A program made the position numbers and the translations under genes. This document shows, piece by piece, positions 7,621 through 14,761 of a stretch of DNA of 18,998 bases. The stretch is from CAIKZJ01 sp964626015. Its GTDB lineage: Bacteria; Bacteroidota; Ignavibacteria; Tepidaquicellales; Tepidaquicellaceae. The stretch lies in contig CAZVCC010000059.1 in assembly GCA_964626015.1 (NCBI GenBank), positions 1 to 18,998 on the forward strand, written 5' to 3'. The notes beneath the pieces were generated by a model that did not search any database, was not told the DNA's origin, and saw nothing but the letters and a program-made list of their open reading frames with translations. The first letter of the stretch is position 1; every line of letters starts with the position of its first letter.

Positions 7621-9240
7621 ATGAGAAAGATTGTAGAATGCGTTCCGAATATCTCAGAAGGGCGCAATCAAAGCATTATAGATGCTTGTGCAGAATCTGT
7701 ACGCAAGGTAAAAGGAGTTAAACTTCTTGATGTTGACCCGGGAAAATCGACAAACAGAACAGTGTTCACTTTTGTAGGTGACCCCGAATCTGTTGTAGAA
7801 GCTGCTTTTCAATTCGCTAAGACAGCGTTTGAACTGATTGATATGACGCAGCATTTCGGTGAGCATCCGAGAATGGGAGCAGTTGATGTATGTCCATTCG
7901 TTCCTGTGGCAAACGTCAGCATAGAGGAATGTATAGATTGCTCAAAGAAATACGGCGAACGAGTAGGGAAAGAACTTGGTATTCCTGTGTATCTATACGA
8001 AGAAGCTTCTTCAAACCCTGCACGCAAGATGCTGAAGCAGATTCGTTCAGGTGAATATGAAGGTATTAAAGATAAAATCTATAAACCCGAATGGAAACCG
8101 GATTTCGGTCCGCAGGAGTTTATTCCTAAATCCGGTGCAACAGTAACCGGTGTAAGATTCTTCCTGATAGCTTATAACGTAAATATTCTTGGTACAAAAG
8201 AGCAGGCACACAGGATAGCGCTTAACATACGCGAACAGGGCAGGAGTGATAATGAACCGGGAAGATTGAGTGCCGTTAAAGCGATAGGCTGGTACGTGAA
8301 CGAATACAACATGGCACAGGTTTCTATGAATCTTGACAACTTTAAAATTACTCCCCCGCATGTTGCTTTTGAAGAATGCGTAAAGGATGCAAAAGAACTT
8401 AACATCGCCGCAGCAGGAAGCGAGCTTGTTGGTTTAATACCTCTTGAAGCAATGCTTATGGCTGCTGAGTATTACATAGAAAGGGAAAATCTTTTTATTC
8501 TTGATGAAAAACAGAAAATTAGACTTGTTATTGAACGGATGGGACTTTCTTCAATTTCACAGTTTATTCCTGAAAAGAGAATTATAGAATACATGCTTGA
8601 TGAAGAAGTTAATGAACCTCTCGCAAACATGACAGTCCGAGACTTTACTGAGCTTGTTGGTGCAAGAACCTCGGCTCCGGGCGGAGGAAGTGTCTCAGCA
8701 CTTGCGGCATCGCTCGGTGCAGGTCTTGGTGCAATGATGGGATGGATGAGTTACGGCAGCAAGAAGTTTGAGCATATCGATTCAAAGATGAGGAAATTTA
8801 TACCGCCTTTGCATTTTGCAATGAAGCAGTTGATATTAATGATTGACGCTGATACGAACGCATTTAATGATTACATGAATGCGATGAGATTGCCTAAAAA
8901 CACCGAGGAAGAGAAAAGAGCGAGGAATCAAATGATGCAGGATGGACTTAAGAAAGCTGTAGAAGTACCTTTAAAAGTGATGAGAACTGCGGACGGGTGC
9001 TGGGATTCCATGAAAGAAATGGCTAAGTATGGAAATCTTTCTTCTGCTTCAGACCTTGAGGTTGGAGCGAAGTGTCTCGAAACCGGAATATGGGGTGCCT
9101 TCAAAAACGTAAAAATAAATTTACCCCAGATTCAGGATGAGGATTATAAATCAGAAGTATTGAATGAGGGAAATGAAATTCTCGATAGAGCAGTAAAAAA
9201 TCTGAAACAGGTTGAAAGGCTGCTTGAAAAGAGAGTCTGA
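7621..9240 (+). CDS. ftcD: Bifunctional glutamate formimidoyltransferase / formimidoyltetrahydrofolate cyclodeaminase
   Basis: A fused enzyme of histidine degradation and one-carbon metabolism. The formiminotransferase half (about 1-325) moves the formimino group from formiminoglutamate to tetrahydrofolate. The cyclodeaminase half (about 335-535) converts formimino-THF to methenyl-THF plus ammonia. The N-terminus IVECVPNISEGRN and HFGEHPRMGAVDVCPFVP are diagnostic, and His82 sits at the position of the catalytic His of the mammalian enzyme. The second domain shows ARTSAPGGGSVSALAASLGAGLG (from 348) and an acidic IDADTNAF stretch (D409, D411) near the known cyclodeaminase active-site Asp. Total length, 539, is nearly that of the vertebrate fusion (541). 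No hut genes are adjacent; the upstream partner is a HAD phosphatase 17 bp away. Its stop lies 6 bp from the opposing AlbA_2 gene. Confidence 0.95.
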   Translation: MRKIVECVPNISEGRNQSIIDACAESVRKVKGVKLLDVDPGKSTNRTVFTFVGDPESVVEAAFQFAKTAFELIDMTQHFGEHPRMGAVDVCPFVPVANVSIEECIDCSKKYGERVGKELGIPVYLYEEASSNPARKMLKQIRSGEYEGIKDKIYKPEWKPDFGPQEFIPKSGATVTGVRFFLIAYNVNILGTKEQAHRIALNIREQGRSDNEPGRLSAVKAIGWYVNEYNMAQVSMNLDNFKITPPHVAFEECVKDAKELNIAAAGSELVGLIPLEAMLMAAEYYIERENLFILDEKQKIRLVIERMGLSSISQFIPEKRIIEYMLDEEVNEPLANMTVRDFTELVGARTSAPGGGSVSALAASLGAGLGAMMGWMSYGSKKFEHIDSKMRKFIPPLHFAMKQLILMIDADTNAFNDYMNAMRLPKNTEEEKRARNQMMQDGLKKAVEVPLKVMRTADGCWDSMKEMAKYGNLSSASDLEVGAKCLETGIWGAFKNVKINLPQIQDEDYKSEVLNEGNEILDRAVKNLKQVERLLEKRV

Positions 9241-9246
9241 TTCCAG

Positions 9247-9885
9247 TTAAGCATTAGTAAAAAATTCTTTTCCGTCGAGACTGTGATGTCTAATCACTCC
9301 AGCCCGGACTAAATTTACGAGTGTTCTTCCCGCTCGTCTTTCGGAAATATTTGCTAATTTCTTAAATTCCTTAACCGAAATTTTGTCATATTCTTCCAGA
9401 TACTTTAAAAGTATCTTTTCTGCATCACCAAGATTAATCACAAGCGGAGAATTGTCGAAATTTGAGAATTTTAGTATGCTTGCTGTTTCTTTTGATGCGA
9501 TTATAGATTTGTCCTTATACCTGATATAAACCCTTGCAGATTTCTTATCATTTTCATCAATGAGTTTATGCGGCTTTTTGTTGCTCTCGGGTATTATAAT
9601 CACAACTACATCTTTCGACTTAACTGGTACTATTTCAGTAGAATATTTTATTTCGGGTTCACAGTAAAACCTTGCAGCAGTTTCAATAAGGTCAAGTTCA
9701 GATTTTTCGCTTTCCACTCCGGATATGGATTTATCATCATCTACTCCAAAAAGAATATATCCGCCCTTGGTATTCGCAAAAGCAATCATTTCTTTTGCAA
9801 TTTTCCGTGAGGTTGAAAATTTTCTTTTAAATTCAACGGTCTCGCTTTCGCCGTCTTCAATGAGAGTAAATATATCCAGAACCAT
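9247..9885 (-). CDS. AlbA_2 (Schlafen-like) domain protein with C-terminal winged helix
   Basis: A 212-residue protein. Residues about 7-140 form an AlbA_2 / divergent AAA-4 type putative nucleic-acid-binding domain: EDGESETVEFKRKF (10-23), MIAFANTKGGYILFGVDDD (33-51), GVESEKSELDLIETAARF and VYIRYKDKSIIASK (119-132). Residues about 155-212 look like a winged helix-turn-helix (ILLKYLEEYDKISVKEFKKL, then SERRAGRTLVNLVRAGVI). Related proteins are annotated as ATP-binding proteins or transcriptional regulators, often without experimental support. It is the last gene of a pgsA-HU-ruvX operon, 12 bp after ruvX. A DNA- or RNA-binding regulatory role is plausible; the family also includes mobile-element and defence-associated members, but nothing else here points that way. 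Confidence 0.85.
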   Translation of the reverse strand: MVLDIFTLIEDGESETVEFKRKFSTSRKIAKEMIAFANTKGGYILFGVDDDKSISGVESEKSELDLIETAARFYCEPEIKYSTEIVPVKSKDVVVIIIPESNKKPHKLIDENDKKSARVYIRYKDKSIIASKETASILKFSNFDNSPLVINLGDAEKILLKYLEEYDKISVKEFKKLANISERRAGRTLVNLVRAGVIRHHSLDGKEFFTNA

Positions 9886-9897
9886 GTTGTGTGAGGT

Positions 9898-10329
9898 TTA
9901 AGAGACAGAATCGATATAATCCTGAAGAATTATTTGTGCCGATATAGAATCAACGAGACCTTTATTCTGTCTTTTCTTCTTGCTTAATCCTGAACTTTCG
10001 AGGTTGTATGAGGCAAGACTGCTTGTAAGCCTTTCATCGAAAAAAATAAGTTCAGCATCGAGAGAGTTTTTACTGAGCAAAGATGAAAGTTTTTCTCTGA
10101 AAGATTCTACATCTTCAGTTGAATGCGTTTTTTCTGAGTTAAATCTCAGCGGATAACCAATAACAATCTTTGAAATGCTTTCTTTCCTTATTAATTCCAG
10201 GAGCTTATCAAAAAATTTATTATCATTTAATAAATGATCACGCTGGAATGCGTATTTCTTCGAATTATCGCTAACAGAAATACCAACTCGCTTCAAACCG
10301 TAATCGATACCCAGGTACTTTGTTTCCAA
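9898..10329 (-). CDS. ruvX: RuvX/YqgF family pre-16S rRNA nuclease / Holliday junction resolvase-like protein
   Basis: A 143-residue RNase H-fold protein. The catalytic acidic residues are visible: D9 in YLGIDYGLKRVGISVSD, E99 in FFDERLTS and D127 in GLVDSISAQIILQDYID. VIGYP at 56-60 is another family mark. YqgF acts in 5' maturation of 16S rRNA in E. coli; a Holliday-junction role is proposed from fold. The start codon is TTG (10329-10327): an in-frame TAA lies immediately upstream, and the protein contains no other methionine. It starts 8 bp after the stop of the HU-like gene and is followed 12 bp later by the AlbA_2 protein. Confidence 0.95.
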   Translation of the reverse strand: METKYLGIDYGLKRVGISVSDNSKKYAFQRDHLLNDNKFFDKLLELIRKESISKIVIGYPLRFNSEKTHSTEDVESFREKLSSLLSKNSLDAELIFFDERLTSSLASYNLESSGLSKKKRQNKGLVDSISAQIILQDYIDSVS

Positions 10330-10337
10330 TTATGCAG

Positions 10338-10706
10338 CTATTCGCTTTTATCCGTTTCGTAAGGTTCTTTTAAAAAATTCTTTATCAACCGTCCCGGTCT
10401 GAAAAGAATTTTTCTTCTTCCCGGTACGTAAACAAACTCGCCGGTAATCAGATTTCTTGCTTTTGGTTTCGGCTTTGTACTTTTAACCTCAAAAATTCCG
10501 AAATCTCTTATCTCAAGCCTTACGAATGGCTTGGCTTCGGTTATAAGTTCTCTTAATGACTCTATTAGAGTGTCCACGATTAACTTCTTAGTTATTTTTT
10601 TCCCAAGAAGTTTATCTTCAAGTTTGCGTTCAATATCTTTACGCGTTTTTGTTGGTACCCTTTCTTTCTTTTTTCTCAAAGGTTTAGAGTTTCCGTTTGT
10701 CTCCAT
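10338..10706 (-). CDS. HU/IHF family DNA-binding protein, variant with basic N-terminal extension
   Basis: A 122-residue member of the HU/IHF superfamily, which bends DNA as a dimer. The HU fold spans about residues 20-113: helices at 22-58, EIRDFGIFEVKS (65-76) in place of VGFGTFEV, the arm KPKARNLITGEFVYVPGRRK (80-99) and LFRPGRLIKNFL at the end. Two features depart from the norm: an N-terminal extension of about 20 residues rich in Lys/Arg (PLRKKKERVPTKTRK), and Leu86 where HU and IHF normally have the DNA-intercalating proline of RNP. Its ATG overlaps the pgsA stop as TAATG, so translation is probably coupled. The family is secure. Whether it is a general nucleoid protein or a specialised paralogue is open. 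Confidence 0.88.
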   Translation of the reverse strand: METNGNSKPLRKKKERVPTKTRKDIERKLEDKLLGKKITKKLIVDTLIESLRELITEAKPFVRLEIRDFGIFEVKSTKPKPKARNLITGEFVYVPGRRKILFRPGRLIKNFLKEPYETDKSE

Positions 10707-11284
10707 TACGCATCTCCTATTATTTTGTAAAATCTTCTAAAATAAAGATATAAAGAATAAATTATTAAAAATACAGATATATAGTAAAGATAACTGATTG
10801 CTTTTTTTAAAAGTTCAAAATTTTCATAGTTAAAAACTGCTAATAACACTATAATTCCGATGCTGAACACAGCAAGTTTTCCAGGATAATTTGACATCAA
10901 CACAATCTTGCTTTTTGATTTTAGATAGAGCCCAAAAACAAGTATCAGAACATCTCTTGCAACAACTACAATAAAGAACCATGTTTCAAGCCTTCCCTGA
11001 AAGAAAAGAATAATTGCTATGCTTACCACTGCTATCTTATCAGCAAGCGGGTCGATTATTTTACCAAGTTCAGAAACTTGATTTAATTTTCGTGCAAGGT
11101 ATCCGTCTAAAAGGTCGGATATGTACATTGCAATTAATAAAGCTGCAATTATGTTTGTGTTATTGTGATTCTGGTTAATAAGAAAATAAATTACGGGAAT
11201 TACAAGAATTATCCGCAATAAAGATATTTGATTTGATATGTAAAAAAACTCTTTATTCAATACATTAATTATATGTTTAAACAA
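10706..11284 (-). CDS. pgsA: CDP-diacylglycerol--glycerol-3-phosphate 3-phosphatidyltransferase
   Basis: An integral membrane enzyme that makes phosphatidylglycerol phosphate from CDP-diacylglycerol and glycerol-3-phosphate. The CDP-alcohol phosphotransferase motif is complete: D57-x2-D60-G61-x2-A64-R65-x8-G74-x3-D78-x3-D82. NQISLLRIILVIPVIYF at 18-34 is the usual PgsA first membrane helix, and several hydrophobic segments follow. Length (192) is normal. The start appears to be TTG at 11284 (or TTG at 11260, residue 9): an in-frame stop lies at 11320-11318 and the first ATG would remove the first membrane helix. It is the first gene of the operon pgsA-HU-ruvX-AlbA_2 and overlaps the next gene by one base (TAATG). 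PgsA is favoured over cardiolipin synthase and PssA by N-terminal sequence and by the separate pssA at 12515. Confidence 0.9.
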   Translation of the reverse strand: MFKHIINVLNKEFFYISNQISLLRIILVIPVIYFLINQNHNNTNIIAALLIAMYISDLLDGYLARKLNQVSELGKIIDPLADKIAVVSIAIILFFQGRLETWFFIVVVARDVLILVFGLYLKSKSKIVLMSNYPGKLAVFSIGIIVLLAVFNYENFELLKKAISYLYYISVFLIIYSLYLYFRRFYKIIGDA

Positions 11285-11371
11285 TCCAATTGTTAAAGTA
11301 ATAAATTTTAAATTTAATTAAACTATATTACTTTATTAAAAAACAATTTAATTTGAATCAATAAAACTGAT

Positions 11372-12511
11372 ATGAACGTTTATCTTGATAATGCAGCTTC
11401 AACTAAAACTGATGAGAGGGTGCTGGAAGCTATGCTGCCTTACTTGAAAGAACATTATGGGAATCCTTCTTCGACTCATCGGCAAGGGAAATTACTAAAA
11501 GTTTTAATCGAAGAATCAAGAGAAGCTATTGCAGATTTCTTTGGCACCAAACCTAAAGAAATATTTTTTACAAGCGGCGGTACGGAATCGAATAATTTTG
11601 CGATTAAAGGACTTGCATTCATAAACGGAAAAGGTAGTCATTACATTACATCGTCAACAGAACATCCCGCAGTTCTTGACACTTTCACATATCTGCGGAA
11701 ATTTGGTTATGATACAGAAATAATAAAACCAAACTCTGAAGGATTAATAACGAGAGAAATCCTCGAACCGCATTTAAAAGAGAACACAAAACTCGTTTCT
11801 GTCATGCACGCCAACAATGAAACGGGTACAGTAAATGATATAAGGTCTATATCCGAATTGTGTAAAAGTTTTGGAGCCGCTTTTCACAGCGACACTGTAC
11901 AAAGTGTGGGTAAAACTTCAGTTAAGCCAAAAGAACTTGGGATTGATTTTCTAACTGTTTCAGCGCATAAAATTTACGGACCAAAAGGAGTAGGGATTCT
12001 GTTTGTTGATGAGAGCCTGAAGATTGATAAATATTTTCATGGAGGCGGGCAGGAAAGGAACATGCGCGGGGGTACTGAAAACGCTGCCGGTATAGCTGGG
12101 CTTAAAAAGGCAATTGAAATACTAAAAGAATCGATGCAGGGGGATATAATTCATTACGGAAATTTGAAGAATTTATTCCTGAAAGAACTTGATAATAATT
12201 TCAAAGATAAATACAGGATAAACGGAAGCAGGGAAAATACACTTAATAATATTGTTAATGTTTCATTCTTGCCGGATAAGATTAACGTACCATCGGGAAT
12301 GCTGACAATTATGCTCGACTTGAAGGAAGTCTCTGTCTCGGGTGGTTCTGCATGTTCGTCGGGTTCGGTGAAACCTTCGAATGTGCTGCTTGATCTCGGT
12401 GTTGACGAAAGAACTGCCCTCTCATCTATAAGGGTTTCTTTCGGAAGGTTTAACACTGAAAAAGATGTTCAGACTCTTGTAAAGGCTTTGAAGGAGATAC
12501 TTATAAAATAA
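11372..12511 (+). CDS. Cysteine desulfurase (NifS/IscS family)
   Basis: A PLP enzyme that removes sulfur from cysteine and passes it to Fe-S cluster assembly or tRNA thiolation. Residues visible: VYLDNAAST at 3-11, SGGTESNN (68-75), H98 in STEHPA, ANNETG (147-152), D174, the Schiff-base lysine K200 in SAHKIYGPKGVG, RGGTEN (232-237) and the catalytic C328 in SGGSACSSGSVKPS. The Cys-containing loop has the group I (IscS/NifS-like) form rather than the SufS form. Length (379) is typical. It is transcribed alone, divergent from pgsA across 87 bp of AT-rich DNA. No iscU, iscA or mnmA lies in the window, so the exact partner is unknown. It ends 3 bp from the opposing pssA gene. Confidence 0.95.
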   Translation: MNVYLDNAASTKTDERVLEAMLPYLKEHYGNPSSTHRQGKLLKVLIEESREAIADFFGTKPKEIFFTSGGTESNNFAIKGLAFINGKGSHYITSSTEHPAVLDTFTYLRKFGYDTEIIKPNSEGLITREILEPHLKENTKLVSVMHANNETGTVNDIRSISELCKSFGAAFHSDTVQSVGKTSVKPKELGIDFLTVSAHKIYGPKGVGILFVDESLKIDKYFHGGGQERNMRGGTENAAGIAGLKKAIEILKESMQGDIIHYGNLKNLFLKELDNNFKDKYRINGSRENTLNNIVNVSFLPDKINVPSGMLTIMLDLKEVSVSGGSACSSGSVKPSNVLLDLGVDERTALSSIRVSFGRFNTEKDVQTLVKALKEILIK

Positions 12512-12514
12512 GTA

Positions 12515-13240
12515 TTAGTTTTTTTGTGATAGATGTTTTTTCTTCTTGGAAGGAAAAATTGTCATTATTATTCCAATCAGCACATAAAGCAGACCTATAG
12601 GAAAAATCGCAACTCCTTTTGTTAAAATTATAATCATAATACCTGCAAATAAGAAAATGAACTGTAGCGGATTTGATTTAATTGCTTTCAAACTAAATGA
12701 GGAAGGCATTGCAGGAAACCTAAAATTACTTACCATTAAAAGCGAAACGGCAATGGTCAGTACGAAAATAAACACTTCACTGAATTCCTTAGTGAATATT
12801 TTATTATGGAAATAAATTACATAAGAACAAAGAATCAATGCTGACATCGGAGTTGGAATACCATAAAATACATCTTTGCTGTAACCTGTTAGGCTGATGT
12901 TAAACTTTGCAAGCCTGATAGCAGAAAAAGCAAGAACCAACGATGCAACGAGTATTCCCGAAGCATTATAATCTATAAAGAAGAACTGGTAAAGCAAAAA
13001 CGCTGGCGCAAACCCAAAAGAAACTATATCAGAAAGCGAATCAAGTTCCACACCGAAATCAGAAGCAGAATCGAGAATTCTTGCAACGAGTCCGTCAAAC
13101 ACATCAAACACGGCAGCATACAATATAAAAAGTACGGCAGTCTCAAATTCTTTATTTGAAGAGTTTATTACAGAAGCAAAACCGCAGAATGCATTAAGAA
13201 TCGTAAACAGACTCGGTATAAATTTTTTTGATATTATCAT
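12515..13240 (-). CDS. pssA: CDP-diacylglycerol--serine O-phosphatidyltransferase
   Basis: A 241-residue polytopic membrane enzyme that forms phosphatidylserine from CDP-diacylglycerol and serine. The CDP-alcohol motif is intact: D46-x2-D49-G50-x2-A53-R54-x8-G63-x3-D67-x3-D71. The N-terminus FIPSLFTILNAFCGFASV and the segment SDIVSFGFAPAFLLYQ after the motif are characteristic of the Bacillus-type PssA. It overlaps the upstream psd gene by 4 bp (ATGA), so the two enzymes of the phosphatidylethanolamine route are probably made together. No terminator is visible in the 3 bp before the convergent cysteine desulfurase gene. Confidence 0.95.
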   Translation of the reverse strand: MIISKKFIPSLFTILNAFCGFASVINSSNKEFETAVLFILYAAVFDVFDGLVARILDSASDFGVELDSLSDIVSFGFAPAFLLYQFFFIDYNASGILVASLVLAFSAIRLAKFNISLTGYSKDVFYGIPTPMSALILCSYVIYFHNKIFTKEFSEVFIFVLTIAVSLLMVSNFRFPAMPSSFSLKAIKSNPLQFIFLFAGIMIIILTKGVAIFPIGLLYVLIGIIMTIFPSKKKKHLSQKN

Positions 13241-13905
13241 TTAAGGTTTGCTAATATTGTACGACCTGCTGTAACTTTGTCTCCTATCTTTACCTTAATT
13301 TCTGTGTCAGCATTAAAAAGCAAGTCAACTCTTGAACCGAACTTTATCATTCCGAATTTCGCTCCTGCTTTTACTCTGCTGTCAAGTTTCACGTCGCATA
13401 CAATCCTTCTCGCAACAAAACCTGCAATTTGTTTGAAGATAAGCTTTTTACCGTCATTTGCTTCAATCCCAAGTTCACTTCTTTCATTCTTTTCAGACGC
13501 TTTGTGGTTAAAGGCAACTAAATACTCGCCTTTTATATAATTGAAATATTTTAAAGTACCGCTTACGGGATAGCAGTTGACGTGTACATTTAGAGGTGAT
13601 AGAAAAATGCTTAGCTGCTTTAAATTTATATCGCCAAAGAATTCCTTATAATTGTTGTTTATATTTTCAATTAGAACAACCTTGCCGTCAGCGGGTGATA
13701 AAACAGATGAAACATCTAAATTTGACGGAAGTTCTCTTGCGGGGTCTCTAAAAAAGTAAAGAGTGAACAGCAGTAGCAGAAGTGAAACACTGAACAGAAT
13801 TATCTTCGCGGCAGGATTGCTTATCCAGAATGCTATTATATCAACAGCAAGCGTTATGTAAACAACTTTCATCACAACATCTTTGCCGTAACTTGTAATT
13901 TTCAT
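13237..13905 (-). CDS. psd: Phosphatidylserine decarboxylase proenzyme (short form)
   Basis: Decarboxylates phosphatidylserine to phosphatidylethanolamine using a pyruvoyl group made by self-cleavage. The 222-residue length is that of the short bacterial/archaeal Psd type. Motifs in order: two N-terminal membrane segments (about 10-50), FFRDPARELP (51-60), LSPADGKVV (69-77), SIFLSPLNVHVNCYPVSG (99-116), NERSELGIE (140-148), QIAGFVARRIV (159-169) and KFGMIKFGSRVDLLF (183-197). The Gly190-Ser191 bond is the predicted cleavage site, with Ser191 becoming the pyruvoyl group. It follows purC by 7 bp and overlaps pssA by 4 bp, a compact operon. Confidence 0.95.
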   Translation of the reverse strand: MKITSYGKDVVMKVVYITLAVDIIAFWISNPAAKIILFSVSLLLLLFTLYFFRDPARELPSNLDVSSVLSPADGKVVLIENINNNYKEFFGDINLKQLSIFLSPLNVHVNCYPVSGTLKYFNYIKGEYLVAFNHKASEKNERSELGIEANDGKKLIFKQIAGFVARRIVCDVKLDSRVKAGAKFGMIKFGSRVDLLFNADTEIKVKIGDKVTAGRTILANLK

Positions 13906-13912
13906 TTTACGG

Positions 13913-14620
13913 TTAACTCTTAATACGGTTTAGTATTTCCTCGTAAGCATCCTCAACTTTACCGAGGTCAAACCTGAACCTATCCTTGTCAAGTTTTTCA
14001 TTCGTTTCAACGTCCCAGAATCTGCATGTGTCTGGAGAAATCTCGTCTGCAAGAATTATACTGTTATCTTTATCTCTTCCGAATTCAAGCTTAAAATCAA
14101 CTACTCTTATATTTCTTTTCCTGAAAAAAGTAACAAGTAATTCGTTAATTATCAGCGTCAATGATTTAATGTATTCCATTTCCTTAACCGATGCAAGACC
14201 CATAGCATTTATATGATCGACCGTAAACAAAGGGTCGCCGAGTATATCAGATTTAAGGTAATATTCCACAATCGGAGTCTGAAGAGATGTACCTTCCTTA
14301 AAACCAAATTTTTTCACAAGACTTCCGGCGGCAACGTTTCTGCACACAACTTCGACCTTTATAATCTCAACCTTCTTTACAATCATTTCATTTTCAGATA
14401 TCTTTTCTACGAAATGCGTGGGTATTCCATTCTCGCCGAGATAGTTCATAAGTATAGTCGTAATTTCAGTATTTCTGATTCCCTTATTATGAATAACATC
14501 TTTCTTAAGCCCGTTAAAAGCAGTTGCATCATCCTTAAATTCCTGAATGACTACTTCGTTATTGCCGGCAATGGAATATATCCGTTTCGCCTTGCCTTCG
14601 TACAATAGAGTTTTTTCCAA
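13913..14620 (-). CDS. purC: Phosphoribosylaminoimidazole-succinocarboxamide synthase
   Basis: SAICAR synthetase of de novo purine synthesis: joins aspartate to CAIR with ATP. The 235 residues match the short bacterial type. Motifs: LLYEGKAKRIYS (5-16), FKDDATAFNGLKK (28-40), KGIRNTEITTILMNYL, VEVVCRNVAAGSLVKKFG (89-106), DHINAMGLAS, RVVDFKLEFGRD and ILADEISPDTCRFWD (189-203). The start is TTG at 14620: an in-frame TAA lies at 14635-14633 and no ATG occurs until far inside the conserved region. No other pur gene is present. Its neighbours are psd (7 bp) and pssA, so it is the promoter-proximal gene of a mixed purine/phospholipid operon. Confidence 0.96.
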   Translation of the reverse strand: MEKTLLYEGKAKRIYSIAGNNEVVIQEFKDDATAFNGLKKDVIHNKGIRNTEITTILMNYLGENGIPTHFVEKISENEMIVKKVEIIKVEVVCRNVAAGSLVKKFGFKEGTSLQTPIVEYYLKSDILGDPLFTVDHINAMGLASVKEMEYIKSLTLIINELLVTFFRKRNIRVVDFKLEFGRDKDNSIILADEISPDTCRFWDVETNEKLDKDRFRFDLGKVEDAYEEILNRIKS

Positions 14621-14709
14621 TTTCGTATTGATTTAATTTATCATTTCATCAAATTAAGAATTTTAAACTTAAAATTCTATTCTTACAAAATACCTTCTAT
14701 TCATAAAGA

Positions 14710-14738
14710 AACCCGTGCTTATAGTATAAACACGGGTT
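14710..14738 (-). terminator. Terminator downstream of rpsA
   Basis: AACCCGTG (14710-14717) pairs with CACGGGTT (14731-14738), an 8-bp stem with a 13-nt loop, beginning 24 bp past the rpsA stop. The minus-strand tail TTCTTTATG is moderately U-rich; the plus-strand tail CTTTTTTC is stronger, so it may work both ways. No plus-strand gene approaches from the left. Confidence 0.65.
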
Positions 14739-14761
14739 CTTTTTTCAATTTACAATTTATT

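Noticed and set aside
9247..9885. Defence-system assignment for the AlbA_2 protein
   Set aside because: No partner effector, mobile element or anomalous composition; it sits in a housekeeping operon, so domain identity alone is not enough.
11285..11371. Divergent promoters between pgsA and the desulfurase gene
   Set aside because: Promoters must exist here, but the 87 bp are almost pure A/T and several equally poor box pairs fit, so none is reported.
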